From JBPRGH01 sp051418055 (GTDB lineage Bacteria > Bacteroidota > Bacteroidia > Cytophagales > Cyclobacteriaceae), in the NCBI GenBank assembly GCA_051418055.1, contig JBPRGH010000120.1:1-64000 (forward strand): a stretch of 64,000 bases of DNA. Direction: 5' to 3'. This document shows, piece after piece, positions 1 through 7,837 of the stretch. Position 1 is the first letter of the stretch. Every line of letters starts with the position of its first letter. The notes under the pieces were generated by a model, which did no database searches, was not told the DNA's origin, and saw only the letters and a list, made by a program, of their open reading frames with translations. A program made the translations under genes and the position numbers.

Positions 1-341
1 AAGATCAGGACCAGAAAAAACAAGAAGATCAGGAAAAGAAAGATCAGAAAGAGGGCGAGGAAAGCGAGCAGGAACAGAAGGATCAGGAAAAATCTGAAGA
101 ACAAAAAGAGGGTGAAGATCAGGAAAAGAAAAATGAAGGTAAACCTGATGAGCCAAGCGATGACCAACAGCAAAAAGAAGATCAAATGACTATGTCCCCG
201 GATAAACTTAAAGAGCTGAATATATCTGAAGAGAAGGCTAAAATGATCCTGGAAGCTATGAAGAACCAGGAGATCCAATACCTTCAGCAAATGAAGAAAA
301 AAGCAACTAAACGACCTTCTTCAAGTAAGCCTGACTGGTAA
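1..341 (+). CDS. C-terminal part of a highly charged protein, possibly BatC-like (partial)
   Basis: An open frame enters from the left edge (codons begin at base 3) and stops with TAA at 339-341, giving the last 112 residues. The first 60 or so are almost only D, Q, E and K, built from repeated DQEK-type units. The end is an ordered-looking helix containing EKAKMILEAMKNQEIQYLQQ and a basic tail finishing in DW. TPR proteins of the Bacteroidota Bat (aerotolerance) operon have this layout: a charged linker, a short helix of the LLEAL type, a lysine-rich tail and a terminal W. BatC is therefore a reasonable guess. The gene that follows is a thiolase, not batD, so the usual bat order is not seen. 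The N-terminal domain lies outside the window and the assignment stays tentative. Confidence 0.5.
   Translation, partial: DQDQKKQEDQEKKDQKEGEESEQEQKDQEKSEEQKEGEDQEKKNEGKPDEPSDDQQQKEDQMTMSPDKLKELNISEEKAKMILEAMKNQEIQYLQQMKKKATKRPSSSKPDW
3..130 (+). repeat. degenerate in-frame repeat coding for DQEK units
   Basis: The motif GATCAGGAAAA, with small variations, recurs several times here (for example from 27, 81 and 117) and encodes repeated DQEK/DQKE blocks of the charged linker. The units are irregular in spacing, so this is a slippage-prone low-complexity coding repeat, not a strict tandem array. Confidence 0.5.
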
Positions 342-371
342 AAGTCAACCCTTATAATTTTAAACTTGTAG

Positions 372-417
372 TAGCCAAAACCGTATCTGGGCAAGATCGT
401 CTAACGGGAATTGGCTA
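372..417. other. inverted repeat between the charged protein gene and the thiolase gene
   Basis: TAGCCAA at 372-378 pairs with TTGGCTA at 411-417. Inside it CCGT (381-384) faces ACGG (404-407), giving a two-part stem with a loop of about 19 nt. Only a weak T-rich tail follows, so it is not a clear intrinsic terminator. It lies 44 bases before the thiolase start and could be a leader structure, an mRNA 3' end or an operator. Confidence 0.35.
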
Positions 418-460
418 TCTTTACAACAAACGTTTTCGAACTATCAAAAAGAGTTTTTTT

Positions 461-1639
461 ATGAAAGAAGTATATGTAATTTCCGCTGTACGTACACCGA
501 TTGGCAGTTTTGGTGGCAGCCTTTCTTCATTAACTGCCGTTCAGCTTGGTACCGCAGCAATTAAAGGTGCATTGAATAAAGCTGGCCTGGATCCAAAGGA
601 AGTGAATGAAGTGCTGATGGGCAATGTAATCTCTGCAAACCTTGGTCAGGCTCCTTCGCGGCAGGCTGCAATAAATGCAGGCATAAGCACCAATGTTCCC
701 TGTACTACAATAAATAAAGTATGTTCATCGGGCATGAAAGCCGTGATGTTTGGAGCGCAGTCCATCATGCTTGGACAAAACGATGTTGTAGTGGCAGGCG
801 GTATGGAAAGTATGTCTAACGTCCCTTACTATGTCCCTAAAGGACGCTTTGGTTATAAGTACGGACATGGCCAGCTGGTTGATGGATTAATGCATGACGG
901 CCTGTGGGAAGTTTATAATGAATTCCCAATGGGAAATTGTGCTGATAACACAGCAAAAGAAATGAATATCAGCCGTGAAGAACAAGATGAATATGCTATC
1001 AATTCTTATAAAAGGGCCGCAAAAGCCTGGGAAGACGGTAAATTTTCAGATGAGATTGTTCCTGTAGAAATACCACAACGGAAAGGTGAGCCTTTATCAA
1101 TTACAGAAGATGAGGAATACAAGAATGTGAAGTTCGATAAAATTACTTCTCTAAGACCTGTTTTCTCAAAAGAAGGAACAGTAACAGCTGCTAATGCGTC
1201 AACTATTAATGACGGTGCTTCAGCGTTAATTCTTATGAGTAAAGAAAAAGCTGAAGAGCTTGGGCTTAAGCCAATATTTAAGATCCGTGGATTTGGCGAT
1301 GCTGCTCAGGATCCTTTATGGTTTACGACAGCTCCTGCGCTTGCTATTCCAAAAGCAATTAAAATGGCTGGAATAAATAAAAAAGATGTTAACTTTTGGG
1401 AGATAAATGAAGCATTCTCTGCAGTAGCTATAGCGAATATGAGAGAGCTGGATCTTGATGTAAATAAAGTTAATGTAAATGGTGGTGCTGTTGCCTTAGG
1501 ACATCCTCTCGGATGCTCAGGAGCCAGGATCATTAGCACACTGAATAGTGTACTGACCCAGAACAATGCAGAAATTGGAGTTGCCGGCATCTGTAATGGT
1601 GGTGGGGGTGCATCTGCCATTGTTATTGAGAAAGTATAA
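461..1639 (+). CDS. acetyl-CoA C-acetyltransferase (thiolase)
   Basis: Condenses two acetyl-CoA to acetoacetyl-CoA, or runs in reverse by thiolysis, in the cytoplasm. The 392 residues are full length for the family. The acyl-accepting cysteine is C88 in INKVCSSGMKAV, the motif WEINEAF is present, GHPLGCSGARI carries the catalytic histidine near 348, and the C-terminal CNGGGGASA carries the second catalytic cysteine near 378. The short loops and NKVCSSG context fit the biosynthetic/degradative acetyl-CoA acetyltransferase group (AtoB/ThlA/PhaA-like) better than long-chain FadA, but substrate range cannot be read from sequence. It looks monocistronic: a stem-loop precedes it at 372-417 and a terminator follows at 1652. 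Confidence 0.9.
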   Translation: MKEVYVISAVRTPIGSFGGSLSSLTAVQLGTAAIKGALNKAGLDPKEVNEVLMGNVISANLGQAPSRQAAINAGISTNVPCTTINKVCSSGMKAVMFGAQSIMLGQNDVVVAGGMESMSNVPYYVPKGRFGYKYGHGQLVDGLMHDGLWEVYNEFPMGNCADNTAKEMNISREEQDEYAINSYKRAAKAWEDGKFSDEIVPVEIPQRKGEPLSITEDEEYKNVKFDKITSLRPVFSKEGTVTAANASTINDGASALILMSKEKAEELGLKPIFKIRGFGDAAQDPLWFTTAPALAIPKAIKMAGINKKDVNFWEINEAFSAVAIANMRELDLDVNKVNVNGGAVALGHPLGCSGARIISTLNSVLTQNNAEIGVAGICNGGGGASAIVIEKV

Positions 1640-1651
1640 AGAGAATTTTAT

Positions 1652-1695
1652 CAACAGTCTTGCTTATTAATGAAGCAGGACTGTTGTTTTATTTT
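1652..1695 (+). terminator. intrinsic terminator after the thiolase gene
   Basis: CAACAGTC at 1652-1659 pairs with GACTGTTG at 1679-1686, with further pairing of GCTT and AAGC inside, followed by TTTTATTTT. It lies 12 bases after the thiolase stop codon. Confidence 0.75.
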
Positions 1696-1869
1696 ATAAA
1701 CTATTTTCTTTTCATTTTTCTTAACTGCTCCTCAGAATTAAAGCAGCTAATCTATGTTGCACCCTGTCTTTTTCCAACTGTTTTTGTAGATTGCACTGAT
1801 TTTTAATTAACCTTAATAAAAAGTTATTTTATAATAATAAAAGACACTATCTTGGGTTATCAGAAAGAG

Positions 1870-2385
1870 ATGATAGGGAATAAATTACTTACGTACAGAA
1901 CTAAAAAGCTTGCCTTAAAAAAGCCGAGGAGGAACTGTAGTATTTCCTATTCAGATGCAAAAAGAACAGGAATAATCTTTACTGTAGATGACCTGGAAAA
2001 ACATGAAATGATCAAATCCTTTATAAAAAAGCTTAAAAAGGATGAAAAGAATGTGGAGGTCCTTTGCTACCTTCCGAAAGGTAAAGAGAATTATGAATTC
2101 GTCTTCAATTATTTTACGGAAAAAGATGTAACCTTCTTCGGTAAATTTAACAACAGCGATGTTATACGCTTTGCAGCAAGCAATTTTGATTATCTGTTCT
2201 GCCTTGACTGTAACCCCAATCCTATGATAGAATCTGTTCTTGCACTTTCCAAATCAAACTGCAGGATAGGTTGTTATCATCCTGAAAAAGATCGTTTTTA
2301 TGAATTGATGATCCAGCCAAAAGACAAATCGACAGAAACTCTAATAAACGATATCTATCGTTATACAAAAATTTTACGCGGATGA
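1870..2385 (+). CDS. DUF6913-like conserved protein, coupled to dapA
   Basis: The function is unknown. The protein has about 171 residues from the ATG at 1870; an in-frame TTG at 1852 would add six residues but is less likely. No signal peptide or membrane segment is visible. The N-terminus is basic (RTKKLALKKPRRN), followed by alternating hydrophobic strands and helices with several cysteines (FCLDCNPNP, SNCRIGCYH). It resembles a family of Bacteroidota proteins of about 170 residues (DUF6913) that often sit just before dapA. Here its TGA overlaps the dapA ATG (ATGA), so the two are translationally coupled. No catalytic motif is recognisable. Confidence 0.7.
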   Translation: MIGNKLLTYRTKKLALKKPRRNCSISYSDAKRTGIIFTVDDLEKHEMIKSFIKKLKKDEKNVEVLCYLPKGKENYEFVFNYFTEKDVTFFGKFNNSDVIRFAASNFDYLFCLDCNPNPMIESVLALSKSNCRIGCYHPEKDRFYELMIQPKDKSTETLINDIYRYTKILRG

Positions 2386-3260
2386 ATAAATTGCATGGTA
2401 CGGGAGTAGCATTAGTTACTCCATTCGATGAAAAAGGAAATATTGATTTTGATGGGCTCTTAAATCTGCTTCGACATACAGCAAGAGAAGGAGTCGATTA
2501 TTATGTGGTACTTGGTACAACAGGCGAATCTGCAACTTTATCAGGCGCTGAAAAGGCGGAGGTACTTCAATTTGTTAAAGAAAACAATGAAAATAATTTG
2601 CCTATTGTTTATGGCATGGGTGGTAACAACACCAGCGCTATCCTGGAGCAGCTTGATAATACCAACTGGGATAAAGTTGATGCTATTTTATCTGTGAGCC
2701 CGTATTATAATAAACCTTCGCAGGAAGGTATCTATCAGCATTATACAGCCATAGCAGACAAGTCTCCTGTTCCTGTGATACTGTATAATGTTCCCGGCCG
2801 TACGGGTTCTAATATTTCCGCAGCAACTACCTTACGGTTGGCGAAACATAAAAATATTGTTGGTATCAAAGAAGCATCCGGCAATTTAGAGCAGGCCATG
2901 GAAATTTCCAGTGGCATGCCGAAAGATTTTATGCTTATTTCCGGTGATGATATGCTTACCTTACCATTAATATCAATTGGGACAGTAGGCGTAATCTCCG
3001 TGCTTGCAAATCCTTTTGCAGGAATATTTAAAGCAATTTTTACCGCTACCGGCACTGGTGATTATAAAAAAGCAAGAGAAGAGGCTTTTAAACTTCTTGA
3101 GATAAATCCGCTAATGTACAGTGAAGGAAATCCCGTAGGTGTCAAGCAGGCTTTGAAAGAATTAGGAGTTTGCAGAAATACTACGCGGCTTCCACTGGTC
3201 CCTGCTTCAGAAGGGCTCGTTGATCAGGTGAAAAAGGCTGTTAATAAGCTCAAAAATTAA
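2382..3260 (+). CDS. dapA: 4-hydroxy-tetrahydrodipicolinate synthase
   Basis: Condenses pyruvate with aspartate semialdehyde, the first step committed to lysine and diaminopimelate (peptidoglycan) synthesis. The 292 residues match the usual length of this TIM barrel. GTTGESATL holds the catalytic threonine pair, ILYNVPGRTG holds the proton-relay tyrosine, and GIKEASGN holds the Schiff-base lysine near residue 163. The start codon overlaps the stop of the upstream DUF6913-like gene by four bases. A bidirectional terminator follows at 3282. Confidence 0.95.
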   Translation: MNKLHGTGVALVTPFDEKGNIDFDGLLNLLRHTAREGVDYYVVLGTTGESATLSGAEKAEVLQFVKENNENNLPIVYGMGGNNTSAILEQLDNTNWDKVDAILSVSPYYNKPSQEGIYQHYTAIADKSPVPVILYNVPGRTGSNISAATTLRLAKHKNIVGIKEASGNLEQAMEISSGMPKDFMLISGDDMLTLPLISIGTVGVISVLANPFAGIFKAIFTATGTGDYKKAREEAFKLLEINPLMYSEGNPVGVKQALKELGVCRNTTRLPLVPASEGLVDQVKKAVNKLKN

Positions 3261-3281
3261 TTGTTTTATCAGCTACAAAAC

Positions 3282-3313
3282 AAAAAAGGGATGATTAATA
3301 ATCATCCCTTTTT
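3282..3313. terminator. bidirectional terminator between dapA and the histone-like gene
   Basis: GGGATGATT at 3288-3296 pairs with AATCATCCC at 3300-3308 around a 3-base loop. It is flanked by six A on the left and five T on the right, so it can end transcription from dapA on the plus strand and from the convergent small gene on the minus strand. Confidence 0.85.
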
Positions 3314-3331
3314 ACTTACTAAGGAGCTTAA

Positions 3332-3508
3332 TTATCCTTTATTTTTCATGTCCTGAACTTCAACTCTGATATCCTGAGCTATATTTTTCAGCTCTTGCAT
3401 TCCCTTCCTTACTCTCGTACCAGCAGCGTTGTTGTTTTTATCGTAGAATTTTTCAAAGTCAGACTCCAGAGACATAACCAGATTCTTCAGTTCTTCAAAT
3501 CTTTTCAT
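3332..3508 (-). CDS. histone H1-like (Hc1-type) small protein
   Basis: A 58-residue gene. The protein begins MKRFEELKNLV and contains FEKFYDKNNNAAGTRVRKGM and QELKNIAQDIR. The stretch AAGTRVRKGMQELKxxAQDIR is the hallmark of the small Bacteroidota histone H1/Hc1-like proteins, taken to be abundant nucleoid-associated DNA-binding proteins. Unlike many homologues it lacks a long lysine/alanine tail, so only the helical domain is present. It stands alone: convergent with dapA across a shared terminator, and 112 bases downstream (in its own reverse direction, upstream) of the oxoamine synthase stop. The family is known by sequence; a chromatin role in this organism is inference. Confidence 0.85.
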   Translation of the reverse strand: MKRFEELKNLVMSLESDFEKFYDKNNNAAGTRVRKGMQELKNIAQDIRVEVQDMKNKG

Positions 3509-3620
3509 AATTAATAATGTTTAAGGGTTTTGTTAATCAAATAATTAAGTTATTATTTTTCGTTTTATGGCAGCAATATACTGAAAATGTTTAAAATTCA
3601 ACCAAAAACGAGCTTTTTTT

Positions 3621-4880
3621 TTATTTTGTTATGGTAATTAATTCCTCACGACGGTAAACACCTTCATCAAGTTTGGTTTTTACGGCTGCAAAAGCATCAA
3701 TTGTTTCCTTTACATCCTCAAGTGAATGTGCCGCTGTAGGTATAATACGCAACATTATCACATCTTTTGGTACAACAGGGTAAATAACCATAGAACAGAA
3801 GATATTATAAGACTCTCTAAGGTCCATAGCCATATTAGCCGCCTCTCCTACTCCTCCTTTGAATATAACTGGTGTTACACATGATTGTGTGCCTCCAATG
3901 CTAAATCCCTGCTCTTTTAAGCCTGTTTGTAAGGAAGTAACAACCTTCCAAAGATCTTCACGTAATTCGGGGCGAGTCCTTAATAGCTCAAGACGTTTAA
4001 GTGCTCCAATTACCAGTGGCATTGGCAGTGATTTGGCATAGATCTGAGAACGTACCGTATGGCGAAGATATTTAACAATACCTTTATTACCTCCAACAAA
4101 TGCACCTATACTGGCCATTGATTTGGCAAAAGTTGAGAAATATAAGTCAATCTCATCCATTACCCCCATTTGCTCAGGTACACCCGCACCTGTTTCACCC
4201 ATTGTTCCGAAGCCATGAGCATCATCAACAAAAATCCGGAAGTTATATTTCTTTTTAAGAGCTACGATTTCATCCAGTTTACCAACCTTTCCGCTCATTC
4301 CGAAAACACCTTCAGTGATAACTAAAATACCACCACCAGTCTGTTCCACAATTCTTTTTGCATGGTTTAGCTGTTTTTCCAGGCTTTCCATATCATTATG
4401 CCCGAATACAAATCGCTTTCCAATATGAAGACGAACTCCATCAATTATACAAGCATGAGATTCTGCGTCATAAACAATAACATCCTTACGGTCCACCAGG
4501 GCATCAATTATAGATAATACTCCCTGATATCCATAGTTAAGGAGCATCACATCTTCTTTTTTAATAAAATCAGCCAATTGCTTTTCCAATTCAACGTGAT
4601 GCACGGAATTTCCTGACATCATACGCGCTCCCATTGGATAAGCCATACCCCATTCTGCGGCAGCATCGGCATCAGCTTTTCTCACCTCCGGGTGATTGGC
4701 CAATCCCAGATAATTATTCAAACTCCAGGTAAGTACCTCACGACCCATAAATTTCATTCTTGGAGCAATAGGTCCTTCCAGTTTAGGAAACATGAAATAA
4801 TCTTCCGGAATAGAAGCTGATTTAGATTTTTGTTGAAGAAATGGTCCCTCTTCTTCAATTCGTTTAGCAAACAGATCCAC
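3621..4880 (-). CDS. alpha-oxoamine synthase, serine palmitoyltransferase-like
   Basis: A PLP enzyme of the fold-type I family that contains serine palmitoyltransferase, 2-amino-3-ketobutyrate CoA ligase and BioF. These condense an amino acid with an acyl-CoA and release CO2. With 419 residues it is a full domain. DDAHGFGTMG carries the PLP-binding aspartate and histidine, and the Schiff-base lysine is K253 in STFAKSMASIGAF. The N-terminal extension (about 50 residues containing SIPEDYFMFPKLEGPIAPRM) is typical of Bacteroidota serine palmitoyltransferase-type members, not of BioF. The likely role is the first step of sphingolipid synthesis or, in gliding Cytophagales, of capnine-type sulfonolipid synthesis with cysteate as amino acid. 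The choice between serine and cysteate cannot be made from sequence. Confidence 0.75.
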   Translation of the reverse strand: MDLFAKRIEEEGPFLQQKSKSASIPEDYFMFPKLEGPIAPRMKFMGREVLTWSLNNYLGLANHPEVRKADADAAAEWGMAYPMGARMMSGNSVHHVELEKQLADFIKKEDVMLLNYGYQGVLSIIDALVDRKDVIVYDAESHACIIDGVRLHIGKRFVFGHNDMESLEKQLNHAKRIVEQTGGGILVITEGVFGMSGKVGKLDEIVALKKKYNFRIFVDDAHGFGTMGETGAGVPEQMGVMDEIDLYFSTFAKSMASIGAFVGGNKGIVKYLRHTVRSQIYAKSLPMPLVIGALKRLELLRTRPELREDLWKVVTSLQTGLKEQGFSIGGTQSCVTPVIFKGGVGEAANMAMDLRESYNIFCSMVIYPVVPKDVIMLRIIPTAAHSLEDVKETIDAFAAVKTKLDEGVYRREELITITK

Positions 4881-4980
4881 TTTCTTGTTATTTAAGTTAA
4901 CGTTTTAAATCATTTTAAAAAAACACAGCAAATCTAACACTATTAAGGTGATTAACAAAGATTAGGGCAATTTAAAGCAG

Positions 4981-5009
4981 TTTGAGAGGAACATCTGTAA
5001 ATTATTTTG
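4981..5009 (+). promoter_or_regulatory. candidate promoter of the accC operon
   Basis: TTTG at 4981-4984 is followed after 18 bases by TATTTTG at 5003-5009, one base short of the Bacteroidota -7 consensus TAnnTTTG. The first ATG of accC is 17 bases further on. It lies inside the longest possible accC frame and argues for the later start codon. Confidence 0.45.
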
Positions 5010-5026
5010 TACCATTGCGATTTAAA

Positions 5027-6535
5027 ATGATGACTATGAAGCAGATTAAAAAACTGCTGGTAGCAAACCGGGGTGAAATTACGCTCCGAATAATGCGAAC
5101 AGCTAAAGAAATGGGAATAAAAACAGTAGCTGTTTACAGTGAAGCCGACAGAAAGGCTCCGCATGTACAGTTTGCTGATGAAGCGGTATTATTAGGCCCC
5201 CCTCCTTCATCCGCCTCGTATCTTCTGGCAGATAAAATCATAGAAGAATGTAAAAGATTAAATGTAGATGCCATACACCCCGGCTATGGATTTTTGAGTG
5301 AGAATGATTCTTTTGCAGAAAAAGTCACTAAAGCCGGGATAATCTTCGTAGGTCCCTCTCCTGAAAGTATCAGAATAATGGGTAGTAAACTTGCTGCAAA
5401 ACAGGCTGTAGCTAAATATGATGTACCCCTTGTACCGGGAACTGAAGAAGCTATCACCGATGTGGATGAAGCAAAAAAGATCGCTAAAGACATTGGGTTC
5501 CCTGTGCTTATTAAAGCCAGTGCCGGCGGTGGCGGTAAAGGAATGCGTATAGTTGAAAATACTGAAGAGCTGGAAGAAAATATGCAGCGCGCCATCAGCG
5601 AAGCAATATCTGCCTTTGGAGATGGTTCAGTATTTATCGAAAAATTTGTTTCTGCCCCACGACATATCGAATTCCAGATCATTGGCGATCAGCATGGAAA
5701 TATTGTTCATCTGTTCGAACGCGAATGCTCTATTCAACGCAGGCATCAGAAAGTGGTTGAAGAAGCTCCTTCTGCCGTTCTTACCCCTGAGCTCCGTCAA
5801 AAAATGGGAGATGCAGCCATTAAGGTGGCGAAATCTGTTAATTATTTTGGTGCAGGTACGGTTGAATTCATTGTAGATGAAAAACTTAATTTTTACTTCC
5901 TGGAGATGAATACCAGATTACAGGTAGAGCATCCCGTTACAGAAATGATAACAGGGATTGACCTTGTAAGGGAACAGATAAAAATAGCAGAAGGCCATAA
6001 GCTGTCCTTCAAGCAGGAAGACCTTACAATACATGGTCATGCTATTGAATCCCGCGTTTATGCAGAAGACCCTCAGAATAATTTTCTCCCTGACACCGGT
6101 AAGCTTTTGCGTTATTCCAGGCCACAGGGAGTAGGCGTTCGTGTTGATGACGGATTTGAGCAGGGAATGGATATTCCTATATATTATGATCCAATGATCT
6201 CAAAGCTTATCACACATGCTTCAGACCGTGAAAAAGCAATCCAGCGAATGATACGTGCCCTGGATGAATACCAGATAAGCGGGATAAGTACAACAATTTC
6301 ATTCTGTAAATATGTGATGCAACATGAGGCTTTTGCCTCCGGTAATTTTGACACAAAATTTGTAGAAAAATATTTTACACCCGCTAAACTGGATGAGAAA
6401 TTAGATGAAGAGGAAGAAATATTAATAGCTGCCTTAGCTGTACATCAACATAATAAAGAGAAGGCACAGGCAAAAACGGGTAACGGTGCAGAAGTAAAGA
6501 AAATCAGTAAGTGGAGAAAGAGAAAGCAGTTTTAA
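5027..6535 (+). CDS. accC: acyl-CoA carboxylase, biotin carboxylase subunit
   Basis: Carboxylates biotin on a carrier protein with ATP and bicarbonate, feeding malonyl-CoA or methylmalonyl-CoA formation. The ATP-grasp domain is complete: glycine loop GGGGKGMRIV, ERECSIQRRHQKVVEEAPS, and LEMNTRLQVEHPVTE with the metal and arginine site. I place the start at 5027 (ATGATGACTATGAAG, with in-frame ATGs also at 5030 and 5036) because a promoter-like box ends at 5009. The product is about 502 residues, some 50 longer than classical AccC. The extra C-terminus is acidic then lysine-rich, has no biotin attachment motif, and is seen in the Bacteroidota acetyl/propionyl-CoA carboxylase type. No carboxyltransferase or carrier gene is in the window. 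The DUF1015 gene begins at the very next base. Confidence 0.9.
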   Translation: MMTMKQIKKLLVANRGEITLRIMRTAKEMGIKTVAVYSEADRKAPHVQFADEAVLLGPPPSSASYLLADKIIEECKRLNVDAIHPGYGFLSENDSFAEKVTKAGIIFVGPSPESIRIMGSKLAAKQAVAKYDVPLVPGTEEAITDVDEAKKIAKDIGFPVLIKASAGGGGKGMRIVENTEELEENMQRAISEAISAFGDGSVFIEKFVSAPRHIEFQIIGDQHGNIVHLFERECSIQRRHQKVVEEAPSAVLTPELRQKMGDAAIKVAKSVNYFGAGTVEFIVDEKLNFYFLEMNTRLQVEHPVTEMITGIDLVREQIKIAEGHKLSFKQEDLTIHGHAIESRVYAEDPQNNFLPDTGKLLRYSRPQGVGVRVDDGFEQGMDIPIYYDPMISKLITHASDREKAIQRMIRALDEYQISGISTTISFCKYVMQHEAFASGNFDTKFVEKYFTPAKLDEKLDEEEEILIAALAVHQHNKEKAQAKTGNGAEVKKISKWRKRKQF

Positions 6536-7837
6536 ATGGCTGAAATAAAACCTTTTCGTGCATGGCGTTACAATCAAACGCTTTCTGAAGATATAGAAAG
6601 CCTTACCTCTCCACTCTTTGATGTTGTTTCTGAAAAGCAACGATTAAAGCTTAGGGAGAATCCTTATAACAGTATTCATATTTCAGTTCCTAATGGCGCT
6701 AATCCTACTGATGATGCGGCGGCTTTACTAAAAGAATGGAAAGAAAAAGGAATAATAAAACAGGACCCTGTACCAGGTATCTATGTCTATTATCAATACT
6801 TTAGCTTGCATGGAAGTGATAAGGAGCTTTGTCGTAAAGGCTTTATTTGTTTTATAAGAACCTATGACTGGGATGAAGAAGTAATTCTCCGTCATGAAAA
6901 TACTATTCCTAAAGCTGTAAATGACCGAACGGAGTTATTGGAGAAAACTGAATTAAACGTAAGCCCTACACATGGTTTATATACAGATCCAACATTTGAG
7001 CTGGAGAAGTATATGGATGAGAGCATGAAAGCTCCGATTTACGAGACAGAAGATTATCAGGGGGTTAGGGATGTGCTAAGTGTAATACAGGATGCAAAGA
7101 TCATAAAGCGCTTCCTAGCTATTCTTGAAAACCGACAGGTGATCCTGGCAGATGGACATCACCGGTATGAAGGATCTTTGGCTTATTGTAAAAGTGCAAC
7201 TAAGAAAAATCCAAATCATACAGGTAATGAAGGTTACAACTATCATATGATGTATTTTACAAATACGGAAACAGATGATCTGCGTATACTTCCGACACAC
7301 CGTCTCATTAATGGAATAGAGGGGATAAAAGAAGAAGATCTGTTGAAAAAGGTTGAGGAGGATTTTATCATTAAGCCTATAGAAGATGCATTTATGCTTA
7401 GTGATATTATTCTTGGTAAAAAATGGGCTTTCGGCCTGCTTTTTAAAGACAGCGCCTACAAGATCCGGTTAAAGCCTGAACGCTTTGAAACGATGACATG
7501 GAAATTTCCCGAACAGGTTAGAGAGCTTGACCTAACGGTAATGCATTATTTTGTTATAGAAAAAGCATTAGGTATACCCGGTAAAGAGCAAAGGAGCAGC
7601 GATAAAATCATCTTTGACAGAAGCTTCCCCGACTGTATGAACAAAGTATACCGGGGTGAAGCTCAAATGGCCCTTATAACAAAAGATATTACTATGAATG
7701 AGGTAAAAAGGGTATGCTACAGTGGCTATACAATGCCACAAAAATCTACTTATTTTTACCCTAAGGCTATCTGTGGTTTTCTATTTGGATCAATTAAAGA
7801 AGATGAATTTCAATCGCCCCCTTACGCTTGCTTCTAA
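6536..7837 (+). CDS. DUF1015 family protein
   Basis: A conserved cytoplasmic protein of 433 residues and unknown biochemical function. It begins with the family signature IKPFRAWRYN and has the conserved ILADGHHRYEGSLAY near residue 200, where the histidine pair suggests a metal or catalytic site, and FxNTETDDLRILPTHRL shortly after. In many bacteria DUF1015 genes lie beside serA or other amino-acid genes; here it follows accC with no spacer and its last 35 bases overlap maf. It has no signal peptide or membrane segment. The family assignment is firm and the role is not known. Confidence 0.85.
   Translation: MAEIKPFRAWRYNQTLSEDIESLTSPLFDVVSEKQRLKLRENPYNSIHISVPNGANPTDDAAALLKEWKEKGIIKQDPVPGIYVYYQYFSLHGSDKELCRKGFICFIRTYDWDEEVILRHENTIPKAVNDRTELLEKTELNVSPTHGLYTDPTFELEKYMDESMKAPIYETEDYQGVRDVLSVIQDAKIIKRFLAILENRQVILADGHHRYEGSLAYCKSATKKNPNHTGNEGYNYHMMYFTNTETDDLRILPTHRLINGIEGIKEEDLLKKVEEDFIIKPIEDAFMLSDIILGKKWAFGLLFKDSAYKIRLKPERFETMTWKFPEQVRELDLTVMHYFVIEKALGIPGKEQRSSDKIIFDRSFPDCMNKVYRGEAQMALITKDITMNEVKRVCYSGYTMPQKSTYFYPKAICGFLFGSIKEDEFQSPPYACF

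Noticed and set aside
1306..1620. Minus-strand reading frame inside the thiolase gene
   Set aside because: It is a shadow of a well-conserved plus-strand gene, with no family match and no start signals; the same applies to the other overlapping frames within conserved genes across the window.
4982..5026. Longer N-terminus for accC
   Set aside because: The additional residues (from TTG at 4982) are not homologous to biotin carboxylases and cover a promoter-like element; MxxMKQIKKLLVANRGE is the usual start.
7722..7802. Longer N-terminus for maf
   Set aside because: It would add 27 residues read out of frame through the conserved DUF1015 end; the ATG at 7803 gives the normal Maf start before SKSPRR.
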